Part shown: one piece after another, positions 18,197 to 26,876 of the stretch
Position numbering within the stretch: position 1 is the first letter of the stretch
Layout: the number at the start of each line of letters is the position of its first letter
Assembly (NCBI GenBank): GCA_050949825.1
Contig: JBMNGL010000001.1
Location: forward strand, 248,001 to 312,000
DNA from: DTU019 sp050949825
Lineage (GTDB): Bacteria > Bacillota > Syntrophomonadia > Syntrophomonadales > Syntrophomonadaceae
DNA length: 64,000 bases
Direction of reading: 5' to 3'
The notes under the pieces: generated by a model
Database searches by the model: none
Told to the model about the DNA's origin: nothing
Seen by the model: the letters and a program-made list of their open reading frames with translations, nothing else
Position numbers and translations under genes: made by a program

Positions 18197-20137
18197 GTGT
18201 CAGAACGGAACCATTTCTACATTACTACCCCAATTTATTATCCCAGCGATAATCTTCATATTGGGCACGCCTATACAACGGTTGCTGCTGATTGTGTAGC
18301 CCGCTTCAAAAGGATGCAGGATTTTGATGTTTTTTATCTCACCGGTACAGATGAGCATGGGCAAAAGATAGAGAAAGTGGCAAAAGAGAGAGGCAAGGCA
18401 CCGCAGGCATATGTAGATGAAATTGTCGCCAGCATAAGATCCCTGTGGGATACCATGCTGATAACCCATAATGATTTTATCAGAACCACAGAAAAACGAC
18501 ATGAAGATGTGGTGCAAAAGATCTTTCAAAAGGTGTTTGATCAAGGGGATATTTTCCTCTCTCAGTATGAAGGTTGGTACTGCACCCCCTGTGAAACCTT
18601 TTTTACAGAGAGGCAGCTAGTGGACGGCAATTGTCCAGATTGTGGCAGAACGGTGGAATTGCTGCAAGAAGAGAGCTATTTCTTCAATATGGCCAAATAC
18701 GCTCCGCGTCTTTTGGCCCACATAGATGAGCATCCTGAATTCATTCAGCCAGAATCACGGCGCAATGAGATTGTTAATTTTATCAAAAGCGGGCTGGAGG
18801 ATTTATGTGTTTCCCGGACCACCTTCAGTTGGGGCGTTCCGGTTCCATTCAACTCCAAACACGTGGTCTATGTGTGGTTTGATGCTTTGATCAACTATTT
18901 GACCGCGATTGGCTATTTGCAGGATGAGCGGCAATTCAACCAATACTGGCCGGCAGATGTGCATTTGATGGCCAAAGATATTATTCGCTTCCATGCGGTG
19001 ATCTGGCCTATAATGCTAATGGCACTTGACTTGCCCCTGCCGAAAACGGTTTTTGCCCATGGCTGGATCATGCTGGAAGGGGGCAAAATGTCCAAATCCA
19101 AAGGCAATGTGGTAGATCCCCGCACGCTGGTGGCCAAGTACGGGGTCGATGCGGTGCGCTACTATTTGGTGAAGGAACTGAGCTTTGGGCAGGATGGCTT
19201 GTATTCTGAAGAGATGCTGGTAACCCGGATCAATTCTGATCTGGCCAATGACCTGGGCAACCTTATAAGCCGGACCGCAGCCATGGTAAGCAGATATTTT
19301 GCCGGAGTAATCCCTGCTCCTGGCGAAGGCGGCAGCCTGGATGCGGAACTGCAAGGGGCGGCGCGGTCAGCCTTCGAAGAAGCCACTATGCGGCTTGAAA
19401 AGCTGGATTTCTCAGGCTATATCCTGGCGGTTATGAAGCTGGTGGCCAGGGCTAATAAATACATTGATGAAACTGAACCCTGGCGCCTGGCCAAGGAACC
19501 GGCCAACCAGTCCCGACTGGGAACGGTTCTGTATAACCTGGTGGAAGCAATCCGCATTGCAGTGGTATTACTGGCCCCCACTATGCCAACGCTGGCCGGA
19601 CGGGTAAATGAACAGATTCCGGTCTTTACTGACCCGGATCAATTGAGATGGGATATGGCCGCAGAGTGGGGTCTGACTTTGGCAGGAAGTATGGTGGTCA
19701 AAGGAAAGGCGCTATTCCCGCGCATCGATTTAAAGAGCTTGGAGGAAGATGTGAAAACAGAACAACCCCAGCAAGAAAAGAGTGAAGAAAAAACAGAGAG
19801 CCTGGATGGCTTGATTTCTATCGAAGAATTTGCCCGCCTGGATTTGCGGGTGGCGGAAGTAGTGGAATGTCATAAAATGGAGAAGGCCGACAAGCTGCTG
19901 GTACTGAAGCTGCAGGTAGGAGAGCAGCAGCATACGGTAGTCTCGGGCATTGCCAAAGCGTACCAACCGGAAGACCTCATTGGCAAAAAGGTGGTCCTGG
20001 TGGCCAATCTAAAGCCCACCAAACTGCGTGGCGTACTTTCCGAAGGCATGATCCTGGCCGCCTCGACTGAAGATGATCAAAGCCTGGAGGTGCTAATGCT
20101 CAATAAGGACCTCCCCAGCGGCAGCCAGGTAAGGTAA
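18197..20137 (+). CDS. metG: Methionyl-tRNA synthetase with C-terminal tRNA-binding domain
   Basis: This 646-residue enzyme charges tRNA-Met. The class I signatures are HIGH at 21-24 and KMSKSKGN near residue 300. A CxxC...CxxC zinc knuckle (CTPCETFFTERQLVDGNCPDC) lies in the connective domain. The last about 100 residues (FARLDLRVAEVVEC...) are the EMAP-II/Trbp111-type tRNA-binding domain. GTG18197 is chosen because AGGAGGG sits seven bases upstream; the frame extends six codons further without support. No T-box leader is evident in the preceding intergenic region. Confidence 0.96.
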   Translation: MSERNHFYITTPIYYPSDNLHIGHAYTTVAADCVARFKRMQDFDVFYLTGTDEHGQKIEKVAKERGKAPQAYVDEIVASIRSLWDTMLITHNDFIRTTEKRHEDVVQKIFQKVFDQGDIFLSQYEGWYCTPCETFFTERQLVDGNCPDCGRTVELLQEESYFFNMAKYAPRLLAHIDEHPEFIQPESRRNEIVNFIKSGLEDLCVSRTTFSWGVPVPFNSKHVVYVWFDALINYLTAIGYLQDERQFNQYWPADVHLMAKDIIRFHAVIWPIMLMALDLPLPKTVFAHGWIMLEGGKMSKSKGNVVDPRTLVAKYGVDAVRYYLVKELSFGQDGLYSEEMLVTRINSDLANDLGNLISRTAAMVSRYFAGVIPAPGEGGSLDAELQGAARSAFEEATMRLEKLDFSGYILAVMKLVARANKYIDETEPWRLAKEPANQSRLGTVLYNLVEAIRIAVVLLAPTMPTLAGRVNEQIPVFTDPDQLRWDMAAEWGLTLAGSMVVKGKALFPRIDLKSLEEDVKTEQPQQEKSEEKTESLDGLISIEEFARLDLRVAEVVECHKMEKADKLLVLKLQVGEQQHTVVSGIAKAYQPEDLIGKKVVLVANLKPTKLRGVLSEGMILAASTEDDQSLEVLMLNKDLPSGSQVR

Positions 20138-20285
20138 ATCCCTGGCACGGATGGCCCTGAATTATAAGAATATGGTGATGGCGCCGACTCCCAAGCCTCT
20201 ACCCTGAATAAATTTTCATGTAAATTATTGTACAGAGTCGGGGGATCTTATAAACCCAGGTTATATTATAGAAAGGAAGAATTGC

Positions 20286-21050
20286 ATGATTATAGACAGC
20301 CATGCCCATTTGCAGGATCGGGCTTTTAAAAAAGACCTGGCTCAGGTCATGGAACGGGCCGCAGCAGCCAACATTGAAAAAATCATCTGCGTGGGTTATG
20401 ATTACGATTCTTCCTGTGAGGCCGTCGATATCGCCCGCCAATACAGTCAGGTGTATGCGGTTATCGGGGTTCACCCCCATGATGCCAAGACCCTGACGGC
20501 AGATATCATCAGCAAACTATATAACCTGGCCAAGGATCCCAAGGTGGTGGCGATAGGAGAGACCGGGCTGGATTTTTTCCGCGATTTGTCCCCGCGGGAA
20601 GTGCAGCGCCAGGCTTTTATTGAGCAGATTAAAATTGCGGCAGAACTATGCAAACCCATTGTTATTCATGACCGTGACGCACATCAAGAGGTATTGGATA
20701 TCATTAAAAGGGAAAAGGCCGGCCGCAACACGGGGATCATGCATTGTTATTCCGGCCATCTCCCCATGGCCATCGAGCTGATGAAAGAGGGGTTTTTTAT
20801 CTCCTTTGCCGGCCCCTTAACCTATAAAAATGCCCGCAAGACTGCTGAAGTAGCTGCGCGCATTACCCTGGACAGAATCCTTGTGGAAACCGACTGTCCC
20901 TATTTAACACCGGAACCGTTGCGGGGCAAACGCAATGAACCGGCTCATGTTGTGCATGTGGCTGAAAAACTGGCTCAATTGCGCCAAAAAAGCCTCGCCG
21001 AAATCGCCTATCAAACCAACCTCAATACCTGCCGGGCCTTTAACATTTAG
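20286..21050 (+). CDS. TatD-family metal-dependent hydrolase (YabD)
   Basis: The 254-residue protein is a TIM-barrel metallohydrolase of the TatD/YcfH family (DNase or 3'-exonuclease activity in characterised members). Metal ligands are visible: HAH at the N-terminus (IIDSHAHL), the glutamate in GETGLDFF, HDRDAH, HCYSG and ETDCPYLTP. GGAAG precedes the ATG. It follows metG as in B. subtilis, with 148 bases between. Confidence 0.93.
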   Translation: MIIDSHAHLQDRAFKKDLAQVMERAAAANIEKIICVGYDYDSSCEAVDIARQYSQVYAVIGVHPHDAKTLTADIISKLYNLAKDPKVVAIGETGLDFFRDLSPREVQRQAFIEQIKIAAELCKPIVIHDRDAHQEVLDIIKREKAGRNTGIMHCYSGHLPMAIELMKEGFFISFAGPLTYKNARKTAEVAARITLDRILVETDCPYLTPEPLRGKRNEPAHVVHVAEKLAQLRQKSLAEIAYQTNLNTCRAFNI

Positions 21051-21107
21051 CTTGGGCGATTAAGCGCACGGTTGTTCGCCCACCTTTTCGAAAAACTTAA
21101 TAACTGT

Positions 21108-21395
21108 GGTGTCTGTCACCGACTTTTGCCCGCTTCTTGAAAGATCCTTCGGGCGTTGCCCTCTGGTGTCATCCTGAGCTTTTTTTGTCATTCTGAGCTT
21201 TTTGTCATCCTAAGTTTTTTTGTCATCCTGAGCGGAGCGAAGGATCTGTCATCCCGGAATTGTTCGCTGCGCGAAAGATTCTTCGCATGCGCTCGAGAAT
21301 GACAGAGGGGCTGCGCTCAGAATGACAGAGGGGCTGCGCTCAGAATGACAGAGGGGCTGCGCTCATAATGACAGGGGCGTTGCCCTCAGGATGAC
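21108..21395. repeat. TGTCATCCTGAG palindromic repeat cluster (21 kb)
   Basis: This is an intergenic array containing GTCATCCTGAGCGGAGCGAA, the arm pair GAAGGATC/GAAAGATTC and several short GAATGACAGAGGGGCTGCGC direct repeats. The same family recurs at 36.3, 56.1 and 60.5 kb. A short GGTGTCTGTCACC palindrome lies at its left edge. It contains no gene. Confidence 0.8.
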
Positions 21396-21711
21396 AAAAA
21401 CAGGGACTTTTATAGCAATAACTTTGGTGCCTGCTGACATGCTGGCACCGACTTTTGCCGATTATTTGCGGCTTGATTCGAGATTAATATCGGGCCATCC
21501 ATCCTCCTTTTCAGCATACTTTTTAGAGCGCTCAGAATAAAATAGGTGCAACTGGATCATAATTTACATGAGGACAGTTTATAGTATTTGGGGCTATTAC
21601 CATATTGCACCATTTTAATTGACTTTAAAACGGGCTTTCTTTAGAATGGATTGTACCTCTAGTCCATTTGTCAAGAAACAGCCTGGCTGTCTTGAGAAAG
21701 GGAGGAGAACC
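21396..21711 (+). other. yabE upstream region
   Basis: This gene-free stretch contains GGTGCCTGCTGACATGCTGGCACC-type symmetry at 21426-21449 (GGTGCC and GGCACC ends). A bulged hairpin at 21671-21696 (TCAAGAAACAGCC/GGCTGTCTTGA) lies directly before the yabE ribosome binding site. I see no ydaO-type or other known riboswitch and no convincing promoter. Confidence 0.4.
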
Positions 21712-22680
21712 ATGAACAATAAGTGGTATAAGAAGGGCGTGAACCTGTTAGCAGGGGCTTTAGGTCTGATCCTGCTGATGGTTAGCCTCGGTTTTGCCCT
21801 GCAAAAGCCGGTGAATATCGCCGTCGATGGGAAAATTATCAAGGACAAGGTATTTTTTAATCATACGGTGGCCCAGATTTTGGACGAAAATGGCATTGTG
21901 CTCGGTGAATATGATTTGGTCCAGCCGGAGCTGTCTGTTGCCGTACAGAAAAACACCAATATCAATGTCATCAGGGCATTCAGAGTATTTGTCATTGCTG
22001 ATGGACAGAAAAAGGAGGTAATTACACCCCCGGTTACCGTAAAAGAGGCCATTGCTGAAGCAGGCTTTACCCTGGGAGAGAAGGATATAGTCAAAACCGT
22101 GGCCACAGAATTGACGCAGCCCGATCAGGAGATCGAGATCATCCGGGTGCAGGAACAAGAGACGCTGGAAGAAGCCGTCCTTCCCTACGGGGAAGAGAGA
22201 ACTGAAGACAGTACCCTGGAAAAGGGCTTAACCAAAACCCTGCGTCGCGGTGTCAATGGCGCTGTGCTCAATACAGTACGCATCACCTATCATAATGGCA
22301 AAGAAGTCAAACGAGAGGTCATTGACAGTGAAACCAAGGTCCAGCCGATTAACAAGATTGTTGCAGTGGGCAATATAACCACTGTATCCCGCGGCAATTT
22401 GCGCCTTAATTTCAAACAGGCGCTCTATGTCCGGGCCAGTGCTTACACCTATACCGGTCGTAACACCGCTACCGGTCTGGCGCCCAAAGTGGGAATGGTT
22501 GCGGTTGATCCGACCGTTATTCCCATGGGTTCCCGCTTATACATCGAGGGTTATGGCTATGCAACCGCCTGTGATACCGGGGGAGCAGTGGTAGGCAATA
22601 GGATCGACCTGTTTATGGAGGACCGCAGCCAGTGCCTCAAATGGGGGGTACGCAATGTGAAGCTCTATATATTGGAATAA
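21712..22680 (+). CDS. yabE: YabE-like cell-wall protein: DUF348, G5 and 3D domains
   Basis: This 322-residue secreted protein is predicted to act on peptidoglycan. A membrane/signal segment lies at about 12-30. Two DUF348 repeats follow (VNIAVDGKIIKDKVFFNHTV and the related FVIADGQKKEVITPPVTVKE). Next come a G5 domain (EKGLTKTLRRGVNG...VKREVI) and a C-terminal 3D domain (SAYTYTGRNTATG...AVDPTVIPMGSRLYIEGYG...ACDTGG) with its three aspartates, related to RlpA/MltA-type double-psi barrels. ATG21712 has GGAGGAG upstream. In B. subtilis yabE is followed by rnmV, which is missing here. Confidence 0.9.
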   Translation: MNNKWYKKGVNLLAGALGLILLMVSLGFALQKPVNIAVDGKIIKDKVFFNHTVAQILDENGIVLGEYDLVQPELSVAVQKNTNINVIRAFRVFVIADGQKKEVITPPVTVKEAIAEAGFTLGEKDIVKTVATELTQPDQEIEIIRVQEQETLEEAVLPYGEERTEDSTLEKGLTKTLRRGVNGAVLNTVRITYHNGKEVKREVIDSETKVQPINKIVAVGNITTVSRGNLRLNFKQALYVRASAYTYTGRNTATGLAPKVGMVAVDPTVIPMGSRLYIEGYGYATACDTGGAVVGNRIDLFMEDRSQCLKWGVRNVKLYILE

Positions 22681-22694
22681 AGGGGGCAACAACG

Positions 22695-22720
22695 GGAAGG
22701 GGAGACCCTTCCATTTTTTT
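22695..22720 (+). terminator. Terminator after yabE
   Basis: GGAAGGG-GAGA-CCCTTCC is followed by ATTTTTTT. The 250 bases downstream, up to the lipoprotein gene, hold no other feature I can support. Confidence 0.8.
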
Positions 22721-22975
22721 GCCAGTTATTACCTGACTTAAAACCACTTGGATACAAAAAATATTTATATTATACCAACGTGATCGGGGGCCATCCCCAA
22801 AGGGCACACGCAAGCACCTATGAAAATCGTTGGGGAGTGCGCAATAAGGAGAGAAGGGTAAGGAAATGTTTTTGACGCATATTAACGCAGATTCAATACG
22901 ATTTCCGCTGTTTTGTCTGGGCGAATCATAAAATTCAGCATCCAGTGTCTAATTTACTGTGGAGGTGGGACTTTA

Positions 22976-23488
22976 ATGAAAAGGATTATAGTGTTAATAA
23001 TCTGTTTCAGCCTGCTGGCAACCCTTTTTACAGGCTGTCAGAAACCAGCCCCAAAACCCGGGACCACGCCGCCGGAGTCAGGGCTTACCACCAGTGACCG
23101 TCGTGTAATTGCCGATAAACTGTCCAAGCAAGCCCGGCAAATAGAAGGGGTGCAGAATGCCACCGTGGTTCTGGCTGAAAATAATGGAAACGGCGCGGTC
23201 ACAACCAGCCCAACCCCCGGGCAAACCAATGCGCAAGGCTTGATTGTGATGGTGGGATTAACCACCAAGCCTGGCAGCGATGAAGCCCGGGTAAAAAACC
23301 AGGTGGTTACCAAATTGAAAGCCGCTGACGGACGGGTCTCTCATGTGCTGGTTACCACGGATCCGGCCCTGATAAAAAAAATTAATGATGTGGCCGCCGG
23401 TTTCCTGGAAGGAAAGCCATTTCAAACCATGAAGGATAATATTAATACTATCAATCAAGAAATAAAGAAAGAAAACCCGGTTCCATAA
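22976..23488 (+). CDS. YhcN/YlaJ-family sporulation lipoprotein
   Basis: This 170-residue lipoprotein has a hydrophobic signal and lipobox LFTGC (about residues 17-21). The mature part resembles the YhcN/YlaJ spore lipoprotein domain (KLSKQARQIEGVQNATVVLAE, then LIVMVGL, KNQVVTKLKAADGRVSHVLVTTD). These proteins sit in the inner spore membrane and affect germination or outgrowth. ATG22976 is preceded by GGAGGTGG seven bases away. The gene stands alone between yabE and rsmA. Confidence 0.85.
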   Translation: MKRIIVLIICFSLLATLFTGCQKPAPKPGTTPPESGLTTSDRRVIADKLSKQARQIEGVQNATVVLAENNGNGAVTTSPTPGQTNAQGLIVMVGLTTKPGSDEARVKNQVVTKLKAADGRVSHVLVTTDPALIKKINDVAAGFLEGKPFQTMKDNINTINQEIKKENPVP

Positions 23489-23587
23489 GTTCAGCCGGGG
23501 GACAAATCCCTGTTGATCGGGTAATTTATAGTATAATAGTCTAAAATACCCCTTCAAAGGGGCTTTTGGGGAGGGGAGAAATAATTA

Positions 23588-24442
23588 TTGTCCGGTGTAA
23601 GGCGTATACTAAGCCAGTTTCAGTTAAGGCCCCGCAAAAGGTGGGGCCAAAACTTCCTGAACGATAACAACATAGCCCGGAAAATCGTGGAGCATTGCGA
23701 TTTAAGCCCTGACGATTATTTGTTGGAAATTGGGCCCGGATTGGGGGCATTAACCCCTTTACTGGCCAGGCAATGCCAAAAACTGCTGGCCATTGACATA
23801 GACCGCGCTATGGAAGGGCCTTTGCGAGAGGCCCTGCAAGGGATCGACAATGTGGTTTTGCTTTTTGCCGACATATTATCGCTTGATATCGAGGCGCAAA
23901 TCCAGGAATCGCTGCATCTGGAAGAATTAAAGTCATTCAAGGTATGCGGTAATATACCGTATAATATAACCAGCCCAATTATTTTCTCCTTGCTGGAATC
24001 GTGCCCGCACCTGAGCCAGGCTACCTTGATGATACAGAAAGAAGTGGCGCAGCGCCTGCGGGCATTGCCAGATACCAAGGATTATGGGATGTTAACCCTG
24101 GCTGTTGCCTATCATTGTGAAGTGGAATACGTAGCTACCGTTTCCAAACATTGCTTTTATCCCCAACCGGAAGTGGAGTCTGCAGTAGTTCGCTTAAAAC
24201 CTATTCCCGGCAAAAGGATTCAGGTCAAGAGCGAATCCCGGCTATTTGGATTTATGAAGGCTTGCTTTCAAAAGCGCCGCAAAACCATCCTTAATATCAG
24301 CGCCGTATATTTCGGTATAGAAAAAAAGGAGGTTGCTCATACCCTGCAAAAGCTGGGGATCTCCCCCCAAGCCAGGCCCGAGAATCTTCACCTGGAGCAA
24401 TTTGCCTACATTGTTGAAAGCTTTGCGCCACAGGAGGTCTGA
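23588..24442 (+). CDS. rsmA: 16S rRNA dimethyladenosine transferase RsmA/KsgA
   Basis: This 284-residue enzyme dimethylates A1518 and A1519 of 16S rRNA. Hallmarks are RKRWGQNFLND, motif I EIGPGLGALT, and the catalytic NIPYNITSPI. The TTG start follows GGGGAGGGGAG. The C-terminal helical domain is complete. The preceding rnmV gene of the Bacillus order is absent, and the YkuK-type gene follows after three bases. Confidence 0.96.
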   Translation: MSGVRRILSQFQLRPRKRWGQNFLNDNNIARKIVEHCDLSPDDYLLEIGPGLGALTPLLARQCQKLLAIDIDRAMEGPLREALQGIDNVVLLFADILSLDIEAQIQESLHLEELKSFKVCGNIPYNITSPIIFSLLESCPHLSQATLMIQKEVAQRLRALPDTKDYGMLTLAVAYHCEVEYVATVSKHCFYPQPEVESAVVRLKPIPGKRIQVKSESRLFGFMKACFQKRRKTILNISAVYFGIEKKEVAHTLQKLGISPQARPENLHLEQFAYIVESFAPQEV

Positions 24443-24445
24443 AAA

Positions 24446-24922
24446 ATGTCTTTTTATAGTCCCAGCAAAGGTCAGCTCGAGCTATCCGAAGTGGTGGAGG
24501 ATATTCTAGCATACATCAGTGAGGATTTGGATTACGCTTACAAACTGATTGTAGGCAGTGATTCGCACCCGCGGGTAACTAACACCTGTTTTGTATCCGC
24601 CATCATTATCCACCGGCAGGGCAAAGGGGCCCGCTATTATTATAACAAGATTTATAAACCCCGGATTAAAAGCCTGCGCCAGCAGATTTTCTATGAGGCC
24701 TCACTGAGCCTGGAATTGGCCGACAAGCTGGAACAACATTTGAGGCTGCAGGGCTATGAGGACATGAAAGTGGAGATTCATCTCGACATAGGTACCCATG
24801 GTGAAACCAAGGAATTAATCAGAGAAGTAACCGGCATGATAATCGGGTGTGGTTTTAATGCTTGCATAAAGCCCGATGCATGCGCAGCCAGCAAGGTGGC
24901 TGACAAGCACACCAAAAATTGA
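24446..24922 (+). CDS. YkuK-family RNase H-like protein (DUF458)
   Basis: This 158-residue protein is of the DUF458/YkuK family, which adopts an RNase H-like fold. The pattern KLIVGSDSHP, IIIHRQGKGARYYY, IHLDIGTHGETKELI and KPDACAASKVADK is characteristic; Asp and Glu residues suit a metal site, but activity is untested to my knowledge. It starts three bases after the rsmA stop, with GGAGG inside the end of that gene, so it is co-transcribed. Confidence 0.85.
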   Translation: MSFYSPSKGQLELSEVVEDILAYISEDLDYAYKLIVGSDSHPRVTNTCFVSAIIIHRQGKGARYYYNKIYKPRIKSLRQQIFYEASLSLELADKLEQHLRLQGYEDMKVEIHLDIGTHGETKELIREVTGMIIGCGFNACIKPDACAASKVADKHTKN

Positions 24923-25035
24923 TATACGTGTTCAAATAGCAAAACAGTTGGCTGAAAGCGCTGCCAAATTAAGGTTGACCAGCGAATCCCACAATGGTCA
25001 GCAAGGCAGCCTGGATAAAAATTAAAATAATGATG

Positions 25036-25064
25036 TTGACAGGAAGAGCGTTTTTTTATATACT
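25036..25064 (+). promoter_or_regulatory. veg promoter 1 (sigma-A)
   Basis: TTGACA at 25036-25041, 17 bases, TATACT at 25059-25064. This near-consensus promoter is about 75 bases upstream of the veg start. Confidence 0.8.
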
Positions 25065-25077
25065 AATTGGTCAAGTA

Positions 25078-25106
25078 TTGACAATCACTGCTTGGTGATA
25101 TACAAT
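25078..25106 (+). promoter_or_regulatory. veg promoter 2 (sigma-A)
   Basis: TTGACA at 25078-25083, 17 bases, TACAAT at 25101-25106. It is a second near-consensus promoter in tandem. The B. subtilis veg promoter, with the same TTGACA and TACAAT hexamers, is famously strong. Confidence 0.85.
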
Positions 25107-25140
25107 ATGTATGATTAATGAGCAAAGCAGGTGGTTGAGT

Positions 25141-25419
25141 ATGAGTTCTCCCCGGGCAATATCTGACATCAAGAAAGATCTTGAGTCCTTTGTAGGCAGC
25201 AAAATACGCCTTAAGGCCAATCGGGGCCGGAATCGAATTATAGAAAGGGAAGGGATTCTCGAATCCATTTACCCTAACATCTTTGTAGTCAAGCTCAATG
25301 AAAGAAAAATTGAAAGAAGAGTTTCTTATAGTTACGCTGATGTATTGACGGAGACGGTGGAACTGTTCGTATACGATACCAGCGATGAAGAATTCAGAAT
25401 ACCATCAGCCAACCCGTAA
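25141..25419 (+). CDS. veg: Veg protein
   Basis: This 92-residue small Veg-family protein has an Sm-like or SH3-like beta barrel by prediction. It matches the family in IKKDLESFVGSKIRLKANRG, REGILESIYPNIFVV and RRVSYSYADVLTETVEL. Veg influences biofilm regulation and germination in B. subtilis. ATG25141 is chosen because AGGTGG lies six bases before it; ATG25111 has no such site. It has two tandem strong promoters and its own terminator, and is expected to be highly expressed. Confidence 0.93.
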   Translation: MSSPRAISDIKKDLESFVGSKIRLKANRGRNRIIEREGILESIYPNIFVVKLNERKIERRVSYSYADVLTETVELFVYDTSDEEFRIPSANP

Positions 25420-25431
25420 AACTCGACGCCA

Positions 25432-25460
25432 AACTGCACCTGGTGCAGTTTTCTTTTTTT
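25432..25460 (+). terminator. veg terminator
   Basis: AACTGCA-CCTGG-TGCAGTT is followed by TTCTTTTTTT. Confidence 0.85.
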
Positions 25461-25559
25461 CTGCTCATTGCAACGACCAGCGGACATAGTTGGCCGGTGG
25501 ACTCCATATAAATAGACTATGAAAAGGTTGGACTATCCAGGGAAAGGAGCATCTGCCAC

Positions 25560-26366
25560 TTGCTAAGGATTTGGTCACCAGTGATCTTAGCCCAACTTCA
25601 TCCCGGGCGCGCCCTGACCATAGATCGCAATTATCAGCTCGATAAATACTATCACACCATAGAAGATCTGAAGGTAAAGGTCTATAGCTGTGAAGCGGCC
25701 AGCCACGGCAAATATGTGGAGTGTCTGATCCGTTTACAGGTTCTGGCTTTATTACAGCAGCATGAGCATGAACCGGATTTGGTGCGTTATCATGACGAAA
25801 TAACAGAGTGGCTGCCAGCCCACTGCTTTGACCCCCCTATGAAATTTAAACCGGAAACCGACATGATTGTCGAGGTAGAAAAGATTGCCTGTGAAGGCGA
25901 ATTGCAGGAGTGCACCTTAAGGGTGCAGGTTCATGTGAATTATACCATTCTAGCCACACAAAATGAGGCCATCACGCTGGCCGAAGCCTCATGGGAAGAA
26001 CCTGCTACCAGTTCGGCTCCGTACCATCCAGGCCAGGCTATTATGGATACTATCCACAACCTGGAGGGTGAAGTCAGGCGCTTATCGCAAGATAACGTCA
26101 GATTAAGCCAGCGCATCATGCTCTATGAAAAAAATCTGCTCAGCCTTAAAAACGCGGTGCGCAAGGCTGAGGACCGCAGTCATTCTCTCCTGAACGAATT
26201 ATCTCAGTCCATCCGGCTTGTTCAGACCCTGCAGGAGCACATCAGGGAAAAGGAGAGCGTCATCCGTAGAGAGAAACAAAAGGCCTCCTGGAACTTCTCC
26301 GCAGCCCTGGAGGGCAGCCGTTTGCCGCTGGGGGATAGAATCCGCCAGTTGTTTGCCAGTAGCTAA
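25560..26366 (+). CDS. Possible SPOCS-like protein with C-terminal coiled coil
   Basis: This 268-residue protein is of uncertain family. The N-terminal about 150 residues are beta-rich and resemble, in pattern, the domain at 26877-27449 and SPOCS/DUF3794-type coat modules: a motif like DLKVKVYSCEAASHGKYVECLIRLQVLALL, a proline-rich FDPPMKFKPETDMIVEVEKI, and CTLRVQVHVNYTIL. Residues 165-245 are a long heptad-rich coiled coil (LEGEVRRLSQDNVRLSQRI and onward). The TTG start has AAGGAG ten bases upstream. A spore-coat assembly role is inferred from neighbours only. Confidence 0.7.
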   Translation: MLRIWSPVILAQLHPGRALTIDRNYQLDKYYHTIEDLKVKVYSCEAASHGKYVECLIRLQVLALLQQHEHEPDLVRYHDEITEWLPAHCFDPPMKFKPETDMIVEVEKIACEGELQECTLRVQVHVNYTILATQNEAITLAEASWEEPATSSAPYHPGQAIMDTIHNLEGEVRRLSQDNVRLSQRIMLYEKNLLSLKNAVRKAEDRSHSLLNELSQSIRLVQTLQEHIREKESVIRREKQKASWNFSAALEGSRLPLGDRIRQLFASS

Positions 26367-26383
26367 AAAGGGAAAGAGACAGG

Positions 26384-26412
26384 GACATTTTAAGTCTATT
26401 TCTCATAAGGTA
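26384..26412 (+). promoter_or_regulatory. Candidate sigma-K promoter for the 83-residue gene
   Basis: GACA, 16 bases, then CATAAGGTA, an exact fit to the sigma-K pattern (mACm, N16, CATAnnnTA). It ends about 30 bases before the start codon of the gene at 26445. Confidence 0.55.
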
Positions 26413-26444
26413 ATAAAAAGCTTTTATCATAAGGAGAGATTGAC

Positions 26445-26696
26445 ATGCAGTTATCGAAGAAGCAGCCGCTGATAGCGATTAAGGCGGTTCAATATCGAGT
26501 AACCCCGCGCATGGCAGGCCCAGGCCATACTGGTGAACAGCCTTTCTGCAAGCCTGATCCGCTGCCTGAACTGGAAATTATCCAGCCGATCGAGGCGCAG
26601 ATGGATCTGACCCCGCTGCCCCTCAATGATTGCGGGGACAGTGCTGACCAGATCGCTGTAATCGTTGAGGAGCAAATACTGAATAGCAGTATATGA
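26445..26696 (+). CDS. Small proline-rich protein, possible spore coat protein
   Basis: This 83-residue protein has no recognised family. It is proline-rich (KPDPLPELEIIQPIEAQMDLTPLPLND) with two cysteines and no signal or membrane segment. A strong AAGGAGAG site precedes the ATG, a sigma-K-type promoter lies at 26384-26412, and a terminator follows. Late mother-cell expression would fit a coat component; this is an inference from the promoter. Confidence 0.65.
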   Translation: MQLSKKQPLIAIKAVQYRVTPRMAGPGHTGEQPFCKPDPLPELEIIQPIEAQMDLTPLPLNDCGDSADQIAVIVEEQILNSSI

Positions 26697-26704
26697 AAAG
26701 CGGA

Positions 26705-26745
26705 AAACACGTCCGGCAAGTCAATGCTTCCGGGCGTTTTTCCTT
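26705..26745 (+). terminator. Terminator after the 83-residue gene
   Basis: The stem ACGTCCGG/CCGGGCGT with a 13-base loop is followed by TTTTCCTTTTT. Confidence 0.65.
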
Positions 26746-26779
26746 TTTCCGGCCCAGCGCCAGGCACAACCAGGATAAT

Positions 26780-26808
26780 CACACTTTGCCACCGCCTCTC
26801 ATAGTATA
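26780..26808 (+). promoter_or_regulatory. Candidate sigma-K promoter for the 190-residue gene
   Basis: CACA, 16 bases, then CATAGTATA, another exact match to mACm-N16-CATAnnnTA. It lies about 70 bases upstream of the gene at 26877. Confidence 0.55.
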
Positions 26809-26876
26809 TCCTAGAAATTTGCCCAGACAAATTTCGCCTACAGTTAGAGATAAAAATACTAAGGAGGGAAAGTATC

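Noticed and set aside
21396..21711. ydaO-type c-di-AMP riboswitch before yabE
   Set aside because: The conserved core is not present; only a simple bulged hairpin is seen.
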